A stretch of DNA of 64,000 nucleotides, taken from the NCBI RefSeq assembly GCF_009932395.1, contig NZ_LSRS01000001.1, positions 90,864-154,863 of the forward strand. Direction: 5' to 3'. Shown here one piece after another: positions 16,945 to 26,445 of the stretch; position 1 is the first letter of the stretch; every line of letters starts with the position of its first letter. Origin of the DNA: Sporotomaculum syntrophicum (GTDB lineage: Bacteria; Bacillota; Desulfotomaculia; Desulfotomaculales; Desulfallaceae). The notes below the pieces were generated by a model. It was not told where the DNA came from, made no database searches, and saw only the letters and a list, made by a program, of their open reading frames with translations. The position numbers and the translations under genes were made by a program.

Positions 16945-17424
16945 TTATAAGTGCTCCGCAGCTGTTTGCCGCAGGCCGGGGAAACCGTTCTGGCGCAGCG
17001 CCTCAAATAGTATCACGGCCACCGAGTTGGAGAGGTTTAAAGACCGGGCTTCGCTTAGCATGGGAATGCGAATGCAATAGTCCTGGTAGCGCCGGAGAAT
17101 ATCTTTCGGCAAGCCGGCTGTTTCCTTGCCAAAAAGCAGAAAGTCATCCGGTCCGTATTGGACTTCAGTATAAACCCTGCCGCCCCTGGTGGTCGCCAGG
17201 TGAAAGCGGCCGTCCGGATAAGCTTTAAAAAAATCGTCCAAATTATCATGATAATGGATTGTTAATAAGTGCCAGTAATCCAGTCCGGCCCTTTTTAAAT
17301 GCTTGTCATCAACTGAAAAGCCCAGCGGCTTTACCAGGTGTAACTCCGCACCGGTAACGGCACAGGTACGGGCCACATTACCTGTATTGGCCGGTATTTC
17401 TGGTTCCACCAGTACCAGATGCAT
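16945..17424 (-). CDS. trmL: tRNA (cytidine/uridine-34 2'-O)-methyltransferase
   Basis: A SPOUT-class methyltransferase that 2'-O-methylates the wobble base of leucine tRNAs. The 159-aa product has the knot elements PEIPANTGNVARTCA at the start, LFGKETAGLP in the middle and RSLNLSNSVAVILFEALRQ at the end. The start is ambiguous: ATG 17433 is only 2 nt from AAGGAG and overlaps nth, while ATG 17424 gives 11 nt and no overlap; 17424 was chosen. It is co-transcribed with nth. Confidence 0.93.
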   Translation of the reverse strand: MHLVLVEPEIPANTGNVARTCAVTGAELHLVKPLGFSVDDKHLKRAGLDYWHLLTIHYHDNLDDFFKAYPDGRFHLATTRGGRVYTEVQYGPDDFLLFGKETAGLPKDILRRYQDYCIRIPMLSEARSLNLSNSVAVILFEALRQNGFPGLRQTAAEHL

Positions 17425-17425
17425 G

Positions 17426-18076
17426 TTAATCATGTCTCCTTATTTGTGTTTGCGCATTTTTTTTTAGCCTCTGGCAATATTGCTGCACTACACATTCAGC
17501 ACATTTCGGGTTGCGTGCAGTACAAACAGAGCGTCCGAAATGGATCAACCGGTGGTGCCAAACCCCACGCTCGGTTACGTCGATCAAATCAATTAAATCC
17601 TTTTCTACCATACGTGGTGTATTGCCGGCAGAGAGGCCAAGTCGGCGGGCCACCCGGTATACATGTGTATCGACAGGTAAGGTAGGTTTACCGAAGGCTA
17701 AGTTCAGCACTACGTTCGCTGTTTTACGACCCACGCCGGGCAAAGCCTGCAGAGCTAAGAAATCATTTGGCACCCGTCCTCCGTACCTTTCCGATATTAT
17801 CTTGCAGGTTTTAATGATATGCAAGCTTTTATTGCGGTATAAGCCACAGCCTTTAATTTTTTCGGCCAGCTCCTCCTGACTTAAAGCCGCAAAATCCTGC
17901 GGTGTTTTATATTTCTCAAACAGCGCCTCCGTGGTTTTATTTACTTGTTTATCGGTACACTGGGCGGACAGAATAACTGCGATTAATAATTCAAAGGGGT
18001 TTTTAAAATGCAGGGTTGGCTCGGCATTGGGTATATGTTCGGCCAGCAGTTCGATAATTTTTTTTTTATATATCAT
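17426..18076 (-). CDS. nth: Endonuclease III (DNA glycosylase/AP lyase)
   Basis: Base-excision-repair enzyme for oxidised pyrimidines. The 216-aa product has the helix-hairpin-helix LQALPGVGRKTANVVL with catalytic K, the catalytic Asp in VDTHVYRVARRLGL, and a C-terminal [4Fe-4S] motif C-x6-C-x2-C-x5-C (CTARNPKCAECVVQQYC). It runs one nucleotide from the CoA-binding protein gene upstream, so the three genes (CoA-binding, nth, trmL) form one transcript. Confidence 0.97.
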   Translation of the reverse strand: MIYKKKIIELLAEHIPNAEPTLHFKNPFELLIAVILSAQCTDKQVNKTTEALFEKYKTPQDFAALSQEELAEKIKGCGLYRNKSLHIIKTCKIISERYGGRVPNDFLALQALPGVGRKTANVVLNLAFGKPTLPVDTHVYRVARRLGLSAGNTPRMVEKDLIDLIDVTERGVWHHRLIHFGRSVCTARNPKCAECVVQQYCQRLKKNAQTQIRRHD

Positions 18077-18077
18077 G

Positions 18078-18515
18078 TTAAACTTCCTCGGGAAAGAACC
18101 TGCAATGCTCCACTTTAATGCATTTATCCATGATTATGCCGACCCCGGCGTCCCTGCATTTTGCGGCTGCTTCATGATTGATAATATTCAGCTGCAGCCA
18201 GACGACATTGGGCTTAATCTTGAGCGCATCGTCGACGATGGGCGGTACATCCTCGCTGCGGCGGAATACATTAACTATATCCACATTGTCCGGGATCGAC
18301 AACAGATCGGGATAAGCGGTTTCACCCAGCACAGTTTTTAAATTCGGGTTTACAGGTATAATACGATATCCATGTTCCTTCATATATTGGGCTACCCTGT
18401 AACTGGGACGGGCGGGATTATCGGAAAGCCCAACCACAGCAATAGTGCTGTTTTGCTCTAATATTTCCTTTATTTGCTGTTCTTTGACGTCAAAATGCAT
18501 GTTTTTCAACTCCAA
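18078..18515 (-). CDS. CoA-binding domain protein (YccU-like)
   Basis: A 145-aa Rossmann-fold CoA_binding domain protein. It shows TIAVVGLSDNPARPSYRVAQYMKEHGYRIIPVNP, the nucleotide-binding loop, and VNVFRRSEDVP further on, both typical of the YccU/DUF-type single-domain group. These proteins resemble the CoA-binding part of succinyl-CoA synthetase, but a reaction has not been assigned. It is the first gene of the nth-trmL transcript. Confidence 0.88.
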   Translation of the reverse strand: MELKNMHFDVKEQQIKEILEQNSTIAVVGLSDNPARPSYRVAQYMKEHGYRIIPVNPNLKTVLGETAYPDLLSIPDNVDIVNVFRRSEDVPPIVDDALKIKPNVVWLQLNIINHEAAAKCRDAGVGIIMDKCIKVEHCRFFPEEV

Positions 18516-18819
18516 TAATTTAAATACTTTTATTTTTCTATTATTTTGATAAATATACCTGCCTGATAAAAAATTTTTTTAATAGCTACGGCAATACTGT
18601 TTAATAAAAGCATTATAATCACAAAGAGTTGTGGCCATAATAAAAAAAGCCTTCACGGATAAAACAATTATGCCGCGGAAATGTTAGGTCTATCCGAAAA
18701 AACGCCGCATATAATCCGCTGCTTCAAACGTGATATATACCCTCACTAATTCAGATATTAGATTTACCGCAAGTAGCTTAATATTTTTTACAATTATTTC
18801 AGACGAGGAGGGCATTGCA
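18516..18819. other. AT-rich intergenic region between divergent genes
   Basis: About 300 nt separating the minus-strand CoA-binding/nth operon from the plus-strand DUF4912 gene. It should contain both promoters. No riboswitch core, tRNA or convincing small gene was recognised; a plus-strand frame starting near 18730 has no ribosome site and is treated as untranslated leader. Confidence 0.5.
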
Positions 18820-19548
18820 TTGATTGTATCTTTTACCTGGGTCCTGGTAGGTGCACTGATATTAGCACTCCTGACTATTTTTTTATGGTCGGCCCGGAAT
18901 AAACAAAAAAAGCCTGTACCCCGGCATGTACCAATTGCCGCCAGGGAAGAGTATGCCGAAGAGCTGGCTATTCCCGTAATCTTTCCGCCCCAACCGGCAG
19001 CCAAACCCGAAATGCCTGTTATTCCCTGGAATTACGGCAAAGATCGCATAACGCTAATGGTGCGCGATCCCAACTGGATATTTGCTTATTGGGAGATCTC
19101 GGCTGCCAAACAGCAAGAATTTAGCAATCAATATGGTCATAACGCCTGGAATAATTCCCGGTCCGTTTTACGTGTATATGATGTCACAGGCGTAGAAGAT
19201 TTTAACGGTACTAATGCCAATGATTTTACCGACATCTCTATCCATGAGCATGTTGATAGCTGGCATATTGACGTGGCGCGGCCCAATTCTTCGTTTTGTG
19301 TGGACCTGGGAAGGCTTTTCCCCGATGGTACTTTTATTACCTTGCTTCGTTCCAATATAGTAAAAACACCAAGTATGGATGTTTCCAACTTATTTGATGA
19401 AGAATGGATGTGGATTGAAGGTATTTATCGCACCCTCAATCAAATGTATTTGGGCAGTTCCCCTGCCGTATCGAAAGAATTTGGCCGGGACATGGGCCTT
19501 ATCCCGGTTAATGTGAGTTCACCCGGTTTGGGGAATCGAAAAAATTAA
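18820..19548 (+). CDS. DUF4912 membrane-anchored protein
   Basis: A 242-aa protein with one N-terminal transmembrane helix (IVSFTWVLVGALILALLTIFLW) and a basic, proline-rich linker. A DUF4912 domain follows from about residue 70, recognisable by DRITLMVRDPNWIFAYWEIS and a later FCVDLGRLFPDGTFITLLRSN. The domain has a carbohydrate-binding-like pattern and commonly sits beside GH57 (DUF1957) enzymes, as here, where it is 29 nt upstream of one. Its function is not established. The start is TTG 18820 with GAGGAGGG eight bases upstream. Confidence 0.82.
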   Translation: MIVSFTWVLVGALILALLTIFLWSARNKQKKPVPRHVPIAAREEYAEELAIPVIFPPQPAAKPEMPVIPWNYGKDRITLMVRDPNWIFAYWEISAAKQQEFSNQYGHNAWNNSRSVLRVYDVTGVEDFNGTNANDFTDISIHEHVDSWHIDVARPNSSFCVDLGRLFPDGTFITLLRSNIVKTPSMDVSNLFDEEWMWIEGIYRTLNQMYLGSSPAVSKEFGRDMGLIPVNVSSPGLGNRKN

Positions 19549-19577
19549 TCATAATGATATATAAAGGGGAGTAAATT

Positions 19578-21188
19578 TTGGGTAAAGGATACCTCTGCTT
19601 TGTACTGCATGCACATTTACCGTTTGTACGACATCCCGAAGATGAGAATTTTTTGGAAGAAAGATGGTTATACGAAGCTATCACCGAAACTTATATACCA
19701 CTAATTGATGCCTTTGATGAGCTTGTTGAAGAAAATATTCCCTTCAGGCTGACTATTTCTCTGTCCCCCCCTCTGATAACCATGTTAACAGACGGGCTTT
19801 TACAGGAAAGGTACCTGAGGCACCTTAATAAGTTGATCGAACTTGCAGAAAAAGAAACGGTACGAACAAGAGATACGGTCTTTCATCCAACAGCAGTCAT
19901 GTACAGGGATAGGCTTTATCGCATTAGATACCTGTTTGCTGAAAAATACCATCGCAATCTGGTGTCCGCATTTAAAAAATTACAGGATTGCGGCCGGTTA
20001 GAGGTGATTACCTGTGCGGGAACACACGGTTTTCTGCCTCTGCTGATCCATCAACCCGAAGCAGTGCGAGCCCAGGTTGGTGCAGCCGTGGATCTTTATG
20101 CCAATCATTTCGGCCATAAGCCATTGGGGCTCTGGTTGCCTGAATGTGCTTATACTTATGGTGTAGATAACATACTCAAGGAATTTGATATAAAATACTT
20201 CTTTACGGATACTCACGGGGTGCTGTATGCGTCACATAGACCCAAGTATGGTATTTACGCGCCTATTTTTTGCCGCACGGGAGTAGCCGTTTTCGGCAGG
20301 GATATCGAATCCTCCAAACAGGTCTGGAGCTCCAATGAAGGATACCCCGGCGATTATGATTACCGTGAATACTACAGAGATATCGGCCACGATTTAGAAT
20401 ACGGTTATATTGCGCCGTATATTCATCCGGACGGGATCAGGGTCAACACCGGTATTAAATATTTTCGCGTCACGGGTAAAGATTGCGAGAAACAACCTTA
20501 CTGCAGGGAAAACGCGCTAAGTAAAGCCGATATTCATGCCGGTAACTTCCTGTTCAATAGAGAACACCAAATAGCGCATTTAAATTCGTTAATGGACCGT
20601 GAGCCCATCATTGTTGCGCCTTATGATGCAGAGTTGTTTGGTCACTGGTGGTTTGAAGGACCCGACTGGCTAAAACAGGTCCTTCGTAAAGCACATTACG
20701 ACTTTCCCGGCATTGAAACCATTACTCCTCATGATTATTTAAAAAAATACCCCTGCAACCAGGTGGCCACACCCTGCCCCTCTACCTGGGGTAATAATGG
20801 CTACAACGAGGTATGGCTGTGCAGAGAAAACGATTGGATTTACCGTCACTTGCATATTATGGCTGAAAAAATGACCGAGCTGGTGGATGCTAATACCTAT
20901 CCCGGCGGTCTCAAACAGCGGGCTATCAAACAGGCTGCCAGAGAGTTATTGCTGGCCCAAAGCAGCGACTGGGCTTTTATTATGTACACCGGAACTATGG
21001 TGGAATATGCTATACGGCGTACCAAACAACATGTACAAAACTTTCTGCGGTTGTATGACCAGATTAAGAACAACAACATAGACGAAGGTTTCTTAGGCCA
21101 TTTGGAATATAGAAATAATATTTTTCCGGATATCAATATTAATTATTATCAAAGTGCTCCCGGTCAAGTGTATTCCGCTACCGGATAA
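19578..21188 (+). CDS. GH57 (DUF1957) 1,4-alpha-glucan branching-type enzyme
   Basis: A 536-aa glycoside hydrolase family 57 protein with a C-terminal DUF1957 domain, the architecture of characterised GH57 alpha-glucan branching enzymes. It starts GKGYLCFVLHAHLPFVRHPED, has the likely nucleophile Glu in LWLPECAYTYG and the acid/base Asp in APYDAELFGHWWFEGP. It begins at TTG 19578 after AGGGGAG. With the upstream DUF4912 gene, the downstream GT4 transferase, the NDP-sugar enzyme and the starch-binding module, it suggests synthesis or remodelling of an alpha-glucan. Amylase-type activity is an alternative. Confidence 0.9.
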   Translation: MGKGYLCFVLHAHLPFVRHPEDENFLEERWLYEAITETYIPLIDAFDELVEENIPFRLTISLSPPLITMLTDGLLQERYLRHLNKLIELAEKETVRTRDTVFHPTAVMYRDRLYRIRYLFAEKYHRNLVSAFKKLQDCGRLEVITCAGTHGFLPLLIHQPEAVRAQVGAAVDLYANHFGHKPLGLWLPECAYTYGVDNILKEFDIKYFFTDTHGVLYASHRPKYGIYAPIFCRTGVAVFGRDIESSKQVWSSNEGYPGDYDYREYYRDIGHDLEYGYIAPYIHPDGIRVNTGIKYFRVTGKDCEKQPYCRENALSKADIHAGNFLFNREHQIAHLNSLMDREPIIVAPYDAELFGHWWFEGPDWLKQVLRKAHYDFPGIETITPHDYLKKYPCNQVATPCPSTWGNNGYNEVWLCRENDWIYRHLHIMAEKMTELVDANTYPGGLKQRAIKQAARELLLAQSSDWAFIMYTGTMVEYAIRRTKQHVQNFLRLYDQIKNNNIDEGFLGHLEYRNNIFPDININYYQSAPGQVYSATG

Positions 21189-21449
21189 GCCCCCTTACCG
21201 GGGTTTATTCAAACATATATAATAATTAATTGAAAAATTATATATTTAAAAAACGTGTGATAATTTCGAAAATAACTGTTCACTTTATTGGATAATTATC
21301 ATATAATTATATCATCTTATCAGCTTTTGACATAATGCTTAAAAAAACCGCAGGGAGGTGATATTGTCCGGGATATGTCTTCACCAGAGTTAAATTAAAT
21401 ATAGACGGGACGGTAAGATAAGGTAATAACCCGGGGGAGTATAAACGGA
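21189..21449. other. Non-coding region upstream of the small peptide and membrane protein
   Basis: AT-rich stretch of about 260 nt. GGGAGGTGAT at 21354-21363 looks like a ribosome site, but the frames after it are only 7-9 codons, so at most a leader peptide. No terminator with a clear stem was seen. Confidence 0.45.
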
Positions 21450-21545
21450 ATGCAAGAAACAAAAGAGATTAAGCGGGTACTAGAAACTACGGGGAAAGAA
21501 GCCTGCTGCGGAAAAAAACCGAGGGGCTTTTTTGGAATTAATTGA
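21450..21545 (+). CDS. Possible 31-aa peptide (Cys-Cys-Gly motif)
   Basis: A short open frame starting MQETKEIKRVLETTGKEA, with the C-terminal segment CCGKKPRGFFGIN. It has ATG 21450 and a possible ribosome site GGGGGAG ten bases upstream, and it ends 37 nt before the next gene's start. It is charged at the N-terminus and has no transmembrane segment. The position just upstream of a membrane protein suggests a small partner or leader peptide. I do not recognise the sequence; coding status is uncertain. Confidence 0.4.
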   Translation: MQETKEIKRVLETTGKEACCGKKPRGFFGIN

Positions 21546-21582
21546 ATAGTTTGAAAAAGGTTAGCTTCAAGGAGGGAATGAA

Positions 21583-22842
21583 ATGAGTGAACCTGCAACC
21601 GGTACATCAAAACAGATAATACCTGGGGCGGGGGCCGGTACAAAGCGGATTATTGACAGTCAACTGGGAACCGGGATTGCCGCAATGATAACATGTTTCT
21701 TATTTGCAATCATATTATGGCCCATCTGGTCGATGTTCTGGAAAGGGATATTTGCCTCTTTAGCAGCGCAAGGCCTGGCAACCGTTGATGCCGCAACGCA
21801 AGCTAAGCTGCTTCAGGTAATGGTGGAAGGCAGTTTCTTCTGGATGGTTATTAACCCCTGGATCTGGCAAACTCTTATTATGGGGAACTATGGAAAAGAC
21901 AAATTTGGTGCAAAACAACCGGTGGCAGGCATTTGGTATGTCCTGGTAGCCTGGGTTTCCGGTATTTTAGTTTATTTAGCATTAATAGGTTTTTTAGGTA
22001 TTTGGTGGAAACCTTTCAGCCTCGGTCTTATGTTGATGCCCCAAACAGCTGCTGATGTAGCTCTGGCTATTGAAGGCTGGGAAGCCGCTAACTTCTTTGC
22101 TCTGGCTGTTATTATAGCTCAAATTCCTTTTGCTTCTCTACTGCATAAATGGCCTTTTGCCGGTACTTCAAAACAACCCATTGAAGGTTTAAGTGTCCTT
22201 TTCTTTAGCAGCTTGGTTACTTTTATAGTTTGGATGGCCTTGATTGTGCCCAGTTTCTTGCATCCGGTCATTGACGGCCACCACATCACTGTCCAGCCCT
22301 TTGGTTCTTGGCCTACTTTTGTAGCCTTTTGCCAGGCTTTTGTGTTCTTTGCCATTATGCCTGCTGAAGGCGCCGAGGGCTACCCAATGAAGTTTTTTGC
22401 CAAGAAACAGCCTTATATGGCTATTGCCGGGTTATTAATTGCTCTAGCTGCCGGTTTAACCATTCCGAATTTACTCAGGCCTATAGTCGAACCCTTGAAC
22501 CTTTTGCCTGGAGCCCCGGTAGATGCTGCTGTAGCTTCACTGGAGCTTTCTGTAGTCGTCTTTATGCTGGTTTGGCACCATTTATTTGATGATTACCCCA
22601 GCGCAGCAATGGTACCGGGCGCGGCCGCCAGGATCTGCACCCGAATTGCTATTTGGCTGGTTGGCGGTATAATCTGTGGCGTTGTCTGGCTAAAGACATT
22701 TATGTTCTTACCTTACGGCGCAAACAATATGGGTTTAGGTTATCCTACCATGGGATTTTTAGCCGGCCAGTTCGCTTTCTTAATGGCAGTATTAATGTAC
22801 AATACATTTATGGACAAATGGCCCTGGGTACAAAAAAGCTAA
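21583..22842 (+). CDS. Unrecognised multi-pass integral membrane protein
   Basis: A 419-aa hydrophobic protein with about ten or eleven transmembrane segments, starting at ATG 21583 after AAGGAGGGAATGAA. The N-terminal 30 residues are soluble. Trp- and Pro-rich features stand out: LWPIWSMFW, NPWIWQTLIMGNYGKDKFG, a conserved-looking acidic loop IMPAEGAEGYPMKFF and VWHHLFDDYPSAAMVPGAAARI. It has no ABC, MFS or APC signature I can place. A GPR1/FUN34/YaaH acetate transporter follows 390 nt downstream, so a carboxylate or organic-acid transport role is possible, but the family is not identified. Confidence 0.8.
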   Translation: MSEPATGTSKQIIPGAGAGTKRIIDSQLGTGIAAMITCFLFAIILWPIWSMFWKGIFASLAAQGLATVDAATQAKLLQVMVEGSFFWMVINPWIWQTLIMGNYGKDKFGAKQPVAGIWYVLVAWVSGILVYLALIGFLGIWWKPFSLGLMLMPQTAADVALAIEGWEAANFFALAVIIAQIPFASLLHKWPFAGTSKQPIEGLSVLFFSSLVTFIVWMALIVPSFLHPVIDGHHITVQPFGSWPTFVAFCQAFVFFAIMPAEGAEGYPMKFFAKKQPYMAIAGLLIALAAGLTIPNLLRPIVEPLNLLPGAPVDAAVASLELSVVVFMLVWHHLFDDYPSAAMVPGAAARICTRIAIWLVGGIICGVVWLKTFMFLPYGANNMGLGYPTMGFLAGQFAFLMAVLMYNTFMDKWPWVQKS

Positions 22843-22955
22843 AAGCTAACAACTGTATACTCATAATACAGATTTATTCACCAGTGAGCCATAATGCCTG
22901 TTACTAACAGGAAAACGGATAGTATACAAAAGACTACACTGTATCTTATGTTCAC

Positions 22956-22990
22956 AAAGCCCAGCCTCTCGCCAGGTTGGGCTTTTAGTT
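22956..22990 (+). terminator. Terminator after the membrane protein gene
   Basis: AAAGCCCAGCC (22956-22966) pairs with GGTTGGGCTTT (22976-22986, one G-U) and is followed by TTAGTTT. It ends the transcript of the 21583-22842 gene about 115 nt after its stop. Confidence 0.88.
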
Positions 22991-23235
22991 TATTAAATAT
23001 TTTTGTTTTGTTAACTATTAGATTATTCTAAGATACTCGTAAAATGCTCTAATTTGCTTTAATTAGCTTTAATTATTCTGAATCAGCCCATTTCGCCGTT
23101 TTCCGACATGTTTTTTGCATAGACAAATTTATGATTGACGTTCCAGTGCAGAAACATGAAAGGAGGTAAAAATAGGTCGCCGGATTAATTGAAAATTTTT
23201 TATTTTTAGATTATTGATTTTGGAGGAGGTAATTT
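22991..23235. other. Leader region of the acetate transporter gene
   Basis: AT-rich, with near-tandem TTTGCTTTAATTAGCTTTAA units around 23055. A second strong ribosome-like site, AAAGGAGGTAAAA at 23159-23171, is followed by no usable frame. No known riboswitch fold was recognised. Confidence 0.4.
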
Positions 23236-23826
23236 ATGTCTCAAGAACACTCTGCGGCAAACCCGGCGCCGGCCGGTTTGGTTGCACTGGCCATGGTTTG
23301 TTTTACTTTTTACGCCCTGCATACCGGGAAGGTAGATTCTTCAGCCACAATCTTACTGGCTTTTTGGCTTTTGGGCGGTTTTGTTATCCAGCTGCTCGTA
23401 GGTATTATGGAACTCAACCACGGCAATATATTGGGTGGTAACGTGTTTACGTTTTTTGCTGCTTTCTTCATGCTGGTAACAAGCCTGGAACTATTTTTTA
23501 AGTACTTTGCAAGTTTAAATGGCTGGGCCTTTGACGCCCGCATAGATGGATGGGCCTGGGCGGCGCTGGCTATAGCGCTGCTAAGCTGGACACCCGGGTA
23601 TTTCAAGTCACCATTAAGCCTGATTATTACGGTGTTGTTAATTGATATAGCTGTTCCGGTGATTGCCCTGATGGATCTTGGTATACTGGGCCATGCATGG
23701 CACGCCGTATCCGGATACTCGCTGGGTCTGGCCGGCATTTTTGCCCTCTACACCGCTGCCGGCGTAGTGCTGAACACCCACTTGGGCAAAACCGTTATTC
23801 CGTTGGGCTCACCTTGGATTAAATAA
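23236..23826 (+). CDS. Acetate/succinate uptake transporter, GPR1/FUN34/YaaH (SatP) family
   Basis: A 196-aa protein with six hydrophobic segments. The signature NPAPAGLVALAM near residue 10 matches the NPAPLGL motif of SatP/YaaH and Gpr1, and MELNHGNILGGNVFTFFAAFF matches the family's second block. These proteins move acetate and succinate with protons across the cytoplasmic membrane. The start is ATG 23236 with GGAGGAGG upstream. It has its own leader and a terminator, so it is probably monocistronic. In an anaerobe it may export or import acetate as a carbon product or substrate. Confidence 0.9.
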   Translation: MSQEHSAANPAPAGLVALAMVCFTFYALHTGKVDSSATILLAFWLLGGFVIQLLVGIMELNHGNILGGNVFTFFAAFFMLVTSLELFFKYFASLNGWAFDARIDGWAWAALAIALLSWTPGYFKSPLSLIITVLLIDIAVPVIALMDLGILGHAWHAVSGYSLGLAGIFALYTAAGVVLNTHLGKTVIPLGSPWIK

Positions 23827-23838
23827 ATAGCATATTAA

Positions 23839-23868
23839 AAAGGGAGGCAGCCGCCTCCCTTTATTTAT
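23839..23868. terminator. Terminator between satP-like gene and sugar-nucleotide gene
   Basis: AAAGGGAGGC and GCCTCCCTTT (23839-23848, 23853-23862) around a 4-nt loop, followed by ATTTATG. It lies between convergent genes. Confidence 0.88.
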
Positions 23869-23900
23869 GCTATTATACTTTAGGAATTTATACACTTTTC

Positions 23901-26390
23901 TTATTGAACGGGGCCGACGATTTTATTGATCTTGTCGATATAAAAATCGGCCAGTGATTCAGCAATTTCCATCGTGCTTCCTTCGCTGAATACCCGGCAA
24001 ACCGGCTCTTCGGGGTCCGGCAGCACTAAAGCCCAGCCATCGGGATGAAATACCTTTACCCCATCCAGCAGCTCCAGATTTTCCTGGGGCATCTCCTCAA
24101 TCAGGCTGCGGATCACTGTCCCTTTGGTTGCCCAGGGTACCGCTGTGGCTTTGTTCTCCATAAAAAATTCCGGTATCTCGTCAACCAGAGCGGCCAGATC
24201 AATTTTCTGGACAGCTAAATACTCGGCAATTTTAAGCACTGTAGCCAGAGCATCGAAATGCAGCAAGGCTTGAGATAATGTCGAAGATTTTTCCCGGCCG
24301 GCCAGGTTGTCTTGGTCAACCAGCTTTTCGTAAAAATCCTGCACCGCAGTTTTAGTGCGGATTACCCGAGCACCGAATTTTTCGGCCAGCAGTTCAACCG
24401 CCCTGGGAGCCGTTACCGGCACCACCACGGCATCCCCGCGCGAACGCAATACCAGCAGGGCGGTTAATGTCACCAGCAGATTGTCTTGAACAGTGCGCCC
24501 CCGGTTGTCGATAAGTGTAAGGTGATCAGCCCCGGAATCCATAATCAGCCCCATTGACAATCCACCATCCGTTACGGCAGCGGACACCTTTGCTGTGTAA
24601 TCCCTGTACACGGACCAGTTTAACGGCATCCTAACCGGTCCATCCAGGTTAAGCCTCTCCAGCTTGATATTTAATTCCCGGCACAGCGACTCCAAAAACC
24701 GGCCGGAGCAATCGGGGTCATAAACGGCTGCAAGACTAAGTCCCATTGCCCGGATAGCGTTTATATCTATATCCCGCATAAGATGCTGCAGGTAACTTTC
24801 CGACATTTCGGGTGCCTGCTGTAACTCGGTGATTTGTTGGAACCCGGCCCGTTTAAAATCTTCACGGGCCAATAGATTTTCTATTTTGCGCTCTGCGCTT
24901 CTGGCAATATTACCGCCCTGGGAATTGGTAATTATTATATTGACGGCTTCCGGCTGTCTGGGAGATATTCTAACATGCATTCCCCCGTCACATTGCAGCC
25001 GGCTCACGCCAAAACGATGCATTGGGGTAATTCCGTCGGGCAGTTGGTAAACTTGTGCTCCCGCGGAGCGCAGGCCACAGTTTAAGGCATCCCGGATCAA
25101 CCTTGAAGGCGAATAAATATCACTGCTTAGGCAAACGCGCGGCCTGGCTCCCAGCGTGTCCGCAAACGCTGCCGCTACCCGTGACGCAAATTCAGGGGTC
25201 ATCTCGATATTGGCAATACCTGATATTCCTTCCAAGCCAAAAATATGTCTTGGGGCTCCACTGCCCCACACCATACTTTCCCGCACCACCGAACCTGTTT
25301 CCACTATCTTGTGAGGCCATAGCTTGACATCGGGATTTACCATACATCTTTCTTTTATTACGGTATTACTGCCGATAACCGCACCTTCATAGACACTGCT
25401 TCCGGCCTGTACCTGCACCCTGCTGCCCAGCACCGCGCCCCGCAGATTAACCCCGGGAGCAACGAATACATTATCCCAAAGCACACTGCGCTTAATTGAA
25501 GCGCCGTCCTGGATCATGCATCCCGGGCCAATAACGGTATACTGATCTATTTTAACTCCTCGACTTACGGTCACACCGTCACCCAGCAGTACCGGCCCAT
25601 TAATTATGGCGCTGTCATCTATGCGCACATCCCGTCCGGCCCAGACCCCGGGCATAATCTCCTGATCAGGCAGGGCTAGTTTTACAGAGCCCGCCAGAAA
25701 ATCGTTATGAGACTGCAAATACTGTTTTAGGTCACCTATATCACACCAATAGCCGTCCAGCACCACCCCGAACATCGGCTTATCTTCACTCAACAGCCGG
25801 GGGTACAAGTCTTTGCTAAAGTCAAAACTTTGACCCTCCGGCACATAATCCAAAACTTCAGGTTCTAAAATGTAAATACCGGTATTAACGGTATCGCTGA
25901 ACACCTCACCCCAGCTGGGCTTTTCTAAAAACTGCTTAATGTGGCCGTCGGAGCCGGTGATGACCACACCGTATTCCAGCGGACAGGGAACTTTGGTTAA
26001 TACCAGTGTAGCCATAGCGCCTTTACTTCTATGGAAGGCCATCGCCTCGGTAAGATCAAAATCAGTTAATGCATCGCCGCTAATGACCAAAAAGGTCTCG
26101 TCTAAAAACTGTTGCGCGTTTTTTACACTTCCCGCTGTACCCAGAGGTTGCTCTTCTATAAAGTATTTAAGGTTAATATTGTAATCGCTGCCATTGCCAT
26201 AGTAGCTGCTGATTGCCTCGGGCATATATTGCAGAGTAACACCGATATCCGTAAAGTTATGCTTGCGCAAAAGGTCGATGATGCTGGTCATGATGGGGCG
26301 ATTCATTACCGGAACCATTGGTTTGGGAATTCCACAGGTGAGCGGCCTTAAACGTGACCCTTCGCCGCCCGCCATAATAATGGCTTTCAA
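23901..26390 (-). CDS. NDP-sugar pyrophosphorylase fused to a degenerate phosphohexomutase
   Basis: An 829-aa three-part protein. Residues 1-240 are a nucleotidyltransferase ([17 protein letters not shown], with the acceptor loop [11 protein letters not shown]). Residues about 245-380 are left-handed beta-helix hexapeptide repeats. The remainder is a phosphohexomutase-like module. In the mutase part the usual TASHNP phosphoserine loop is [10 protein letters not shown] and the usual DGDGDR metal loop is [12 protein letters not shown], so it probably no longer catalyses phosphoryl transfer. Such fusions are annotated as mannose-1-phosphate guanylyltransferases/phosphomannomutases; the nucleotide and sugar are not determined here. 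The start is TTG 26390, seven bases after GGAGGG. It is 55 nt downstream of the GT4 gene. Confidence 0.88.
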   Translation of the reverse strand: MKAIIMAGGEGSRLRPLTCGIPKPMVPVMNRPIMTSIIDLLRKHNFTDIGVTLQYMPEAISSYYGNGSDYNINLKYFIEEQPLGTAGSVKNAQQFLDETFLVISGDALTDFDLTEAMAFHRSKGAMATLVLTKVPCPLEYGVVITGSDGHIKQFLEKPSWGEVFSDTVNTGIYILEPEVLDYVPEGQSFDFSKDLYPRLLSEDKPMFGVVLDGYWCDIGDLKQYLQSHNDFLAGSVKLALPDQEIMPGVWAGRDVRIDDSAIINGPVLLGDGVTVSRGVKIDQYTVIGPGCMIQDGASIKRSVLWDNVFVAPGVNLRGAVLGSRVQVQAGSSVYEGAVIGSNTVIKERCMVNPDVKLWPHKIVETGSVVRESMVWGSGAPRHIFGLEGISGIANIEMTPEFASRVAAAFADTLGARPRVCLSSDIYSPSRLIRDALNCGLRSAGAQVYQLPDGITPMHRFGVSRLQCDGGMHVRISPRQPEAVNIIITNSQGGNIARSAERKIENLLAREDFKRAGFQQITELQQAPEMSESYLQHLMRDIDINAIRAMGLSLAAVYDPDCSGRFLESLCRELNIKLERLNLDGPVRMPLNWSVYRDYTAKVSAAVTDGGLSMGLIMDSGADHLTLIDNRGRTVQDNLLVTLTALLVLRSRGDAVVVPVTAPRAVELLAEKFGARVIRTKTAVQDFYEKLVDQDNLAGREKSSTLSQALLHFDALATVLKIAEYLAVQKIDLAALVDEIPEFFMENKATAVPWATKGTVIRSLIEEMPQENLELLDGVKVFHPDGWALVLPDPEEPVCRVFSEGSTMEIAESLADFYIDKINKIVGPVQ

Positions 26391-26445
26391 TATACATCCC
26401 TCCAAAAATATAAACTTGGGTATAGCCGAAAAATATCATGGTATT

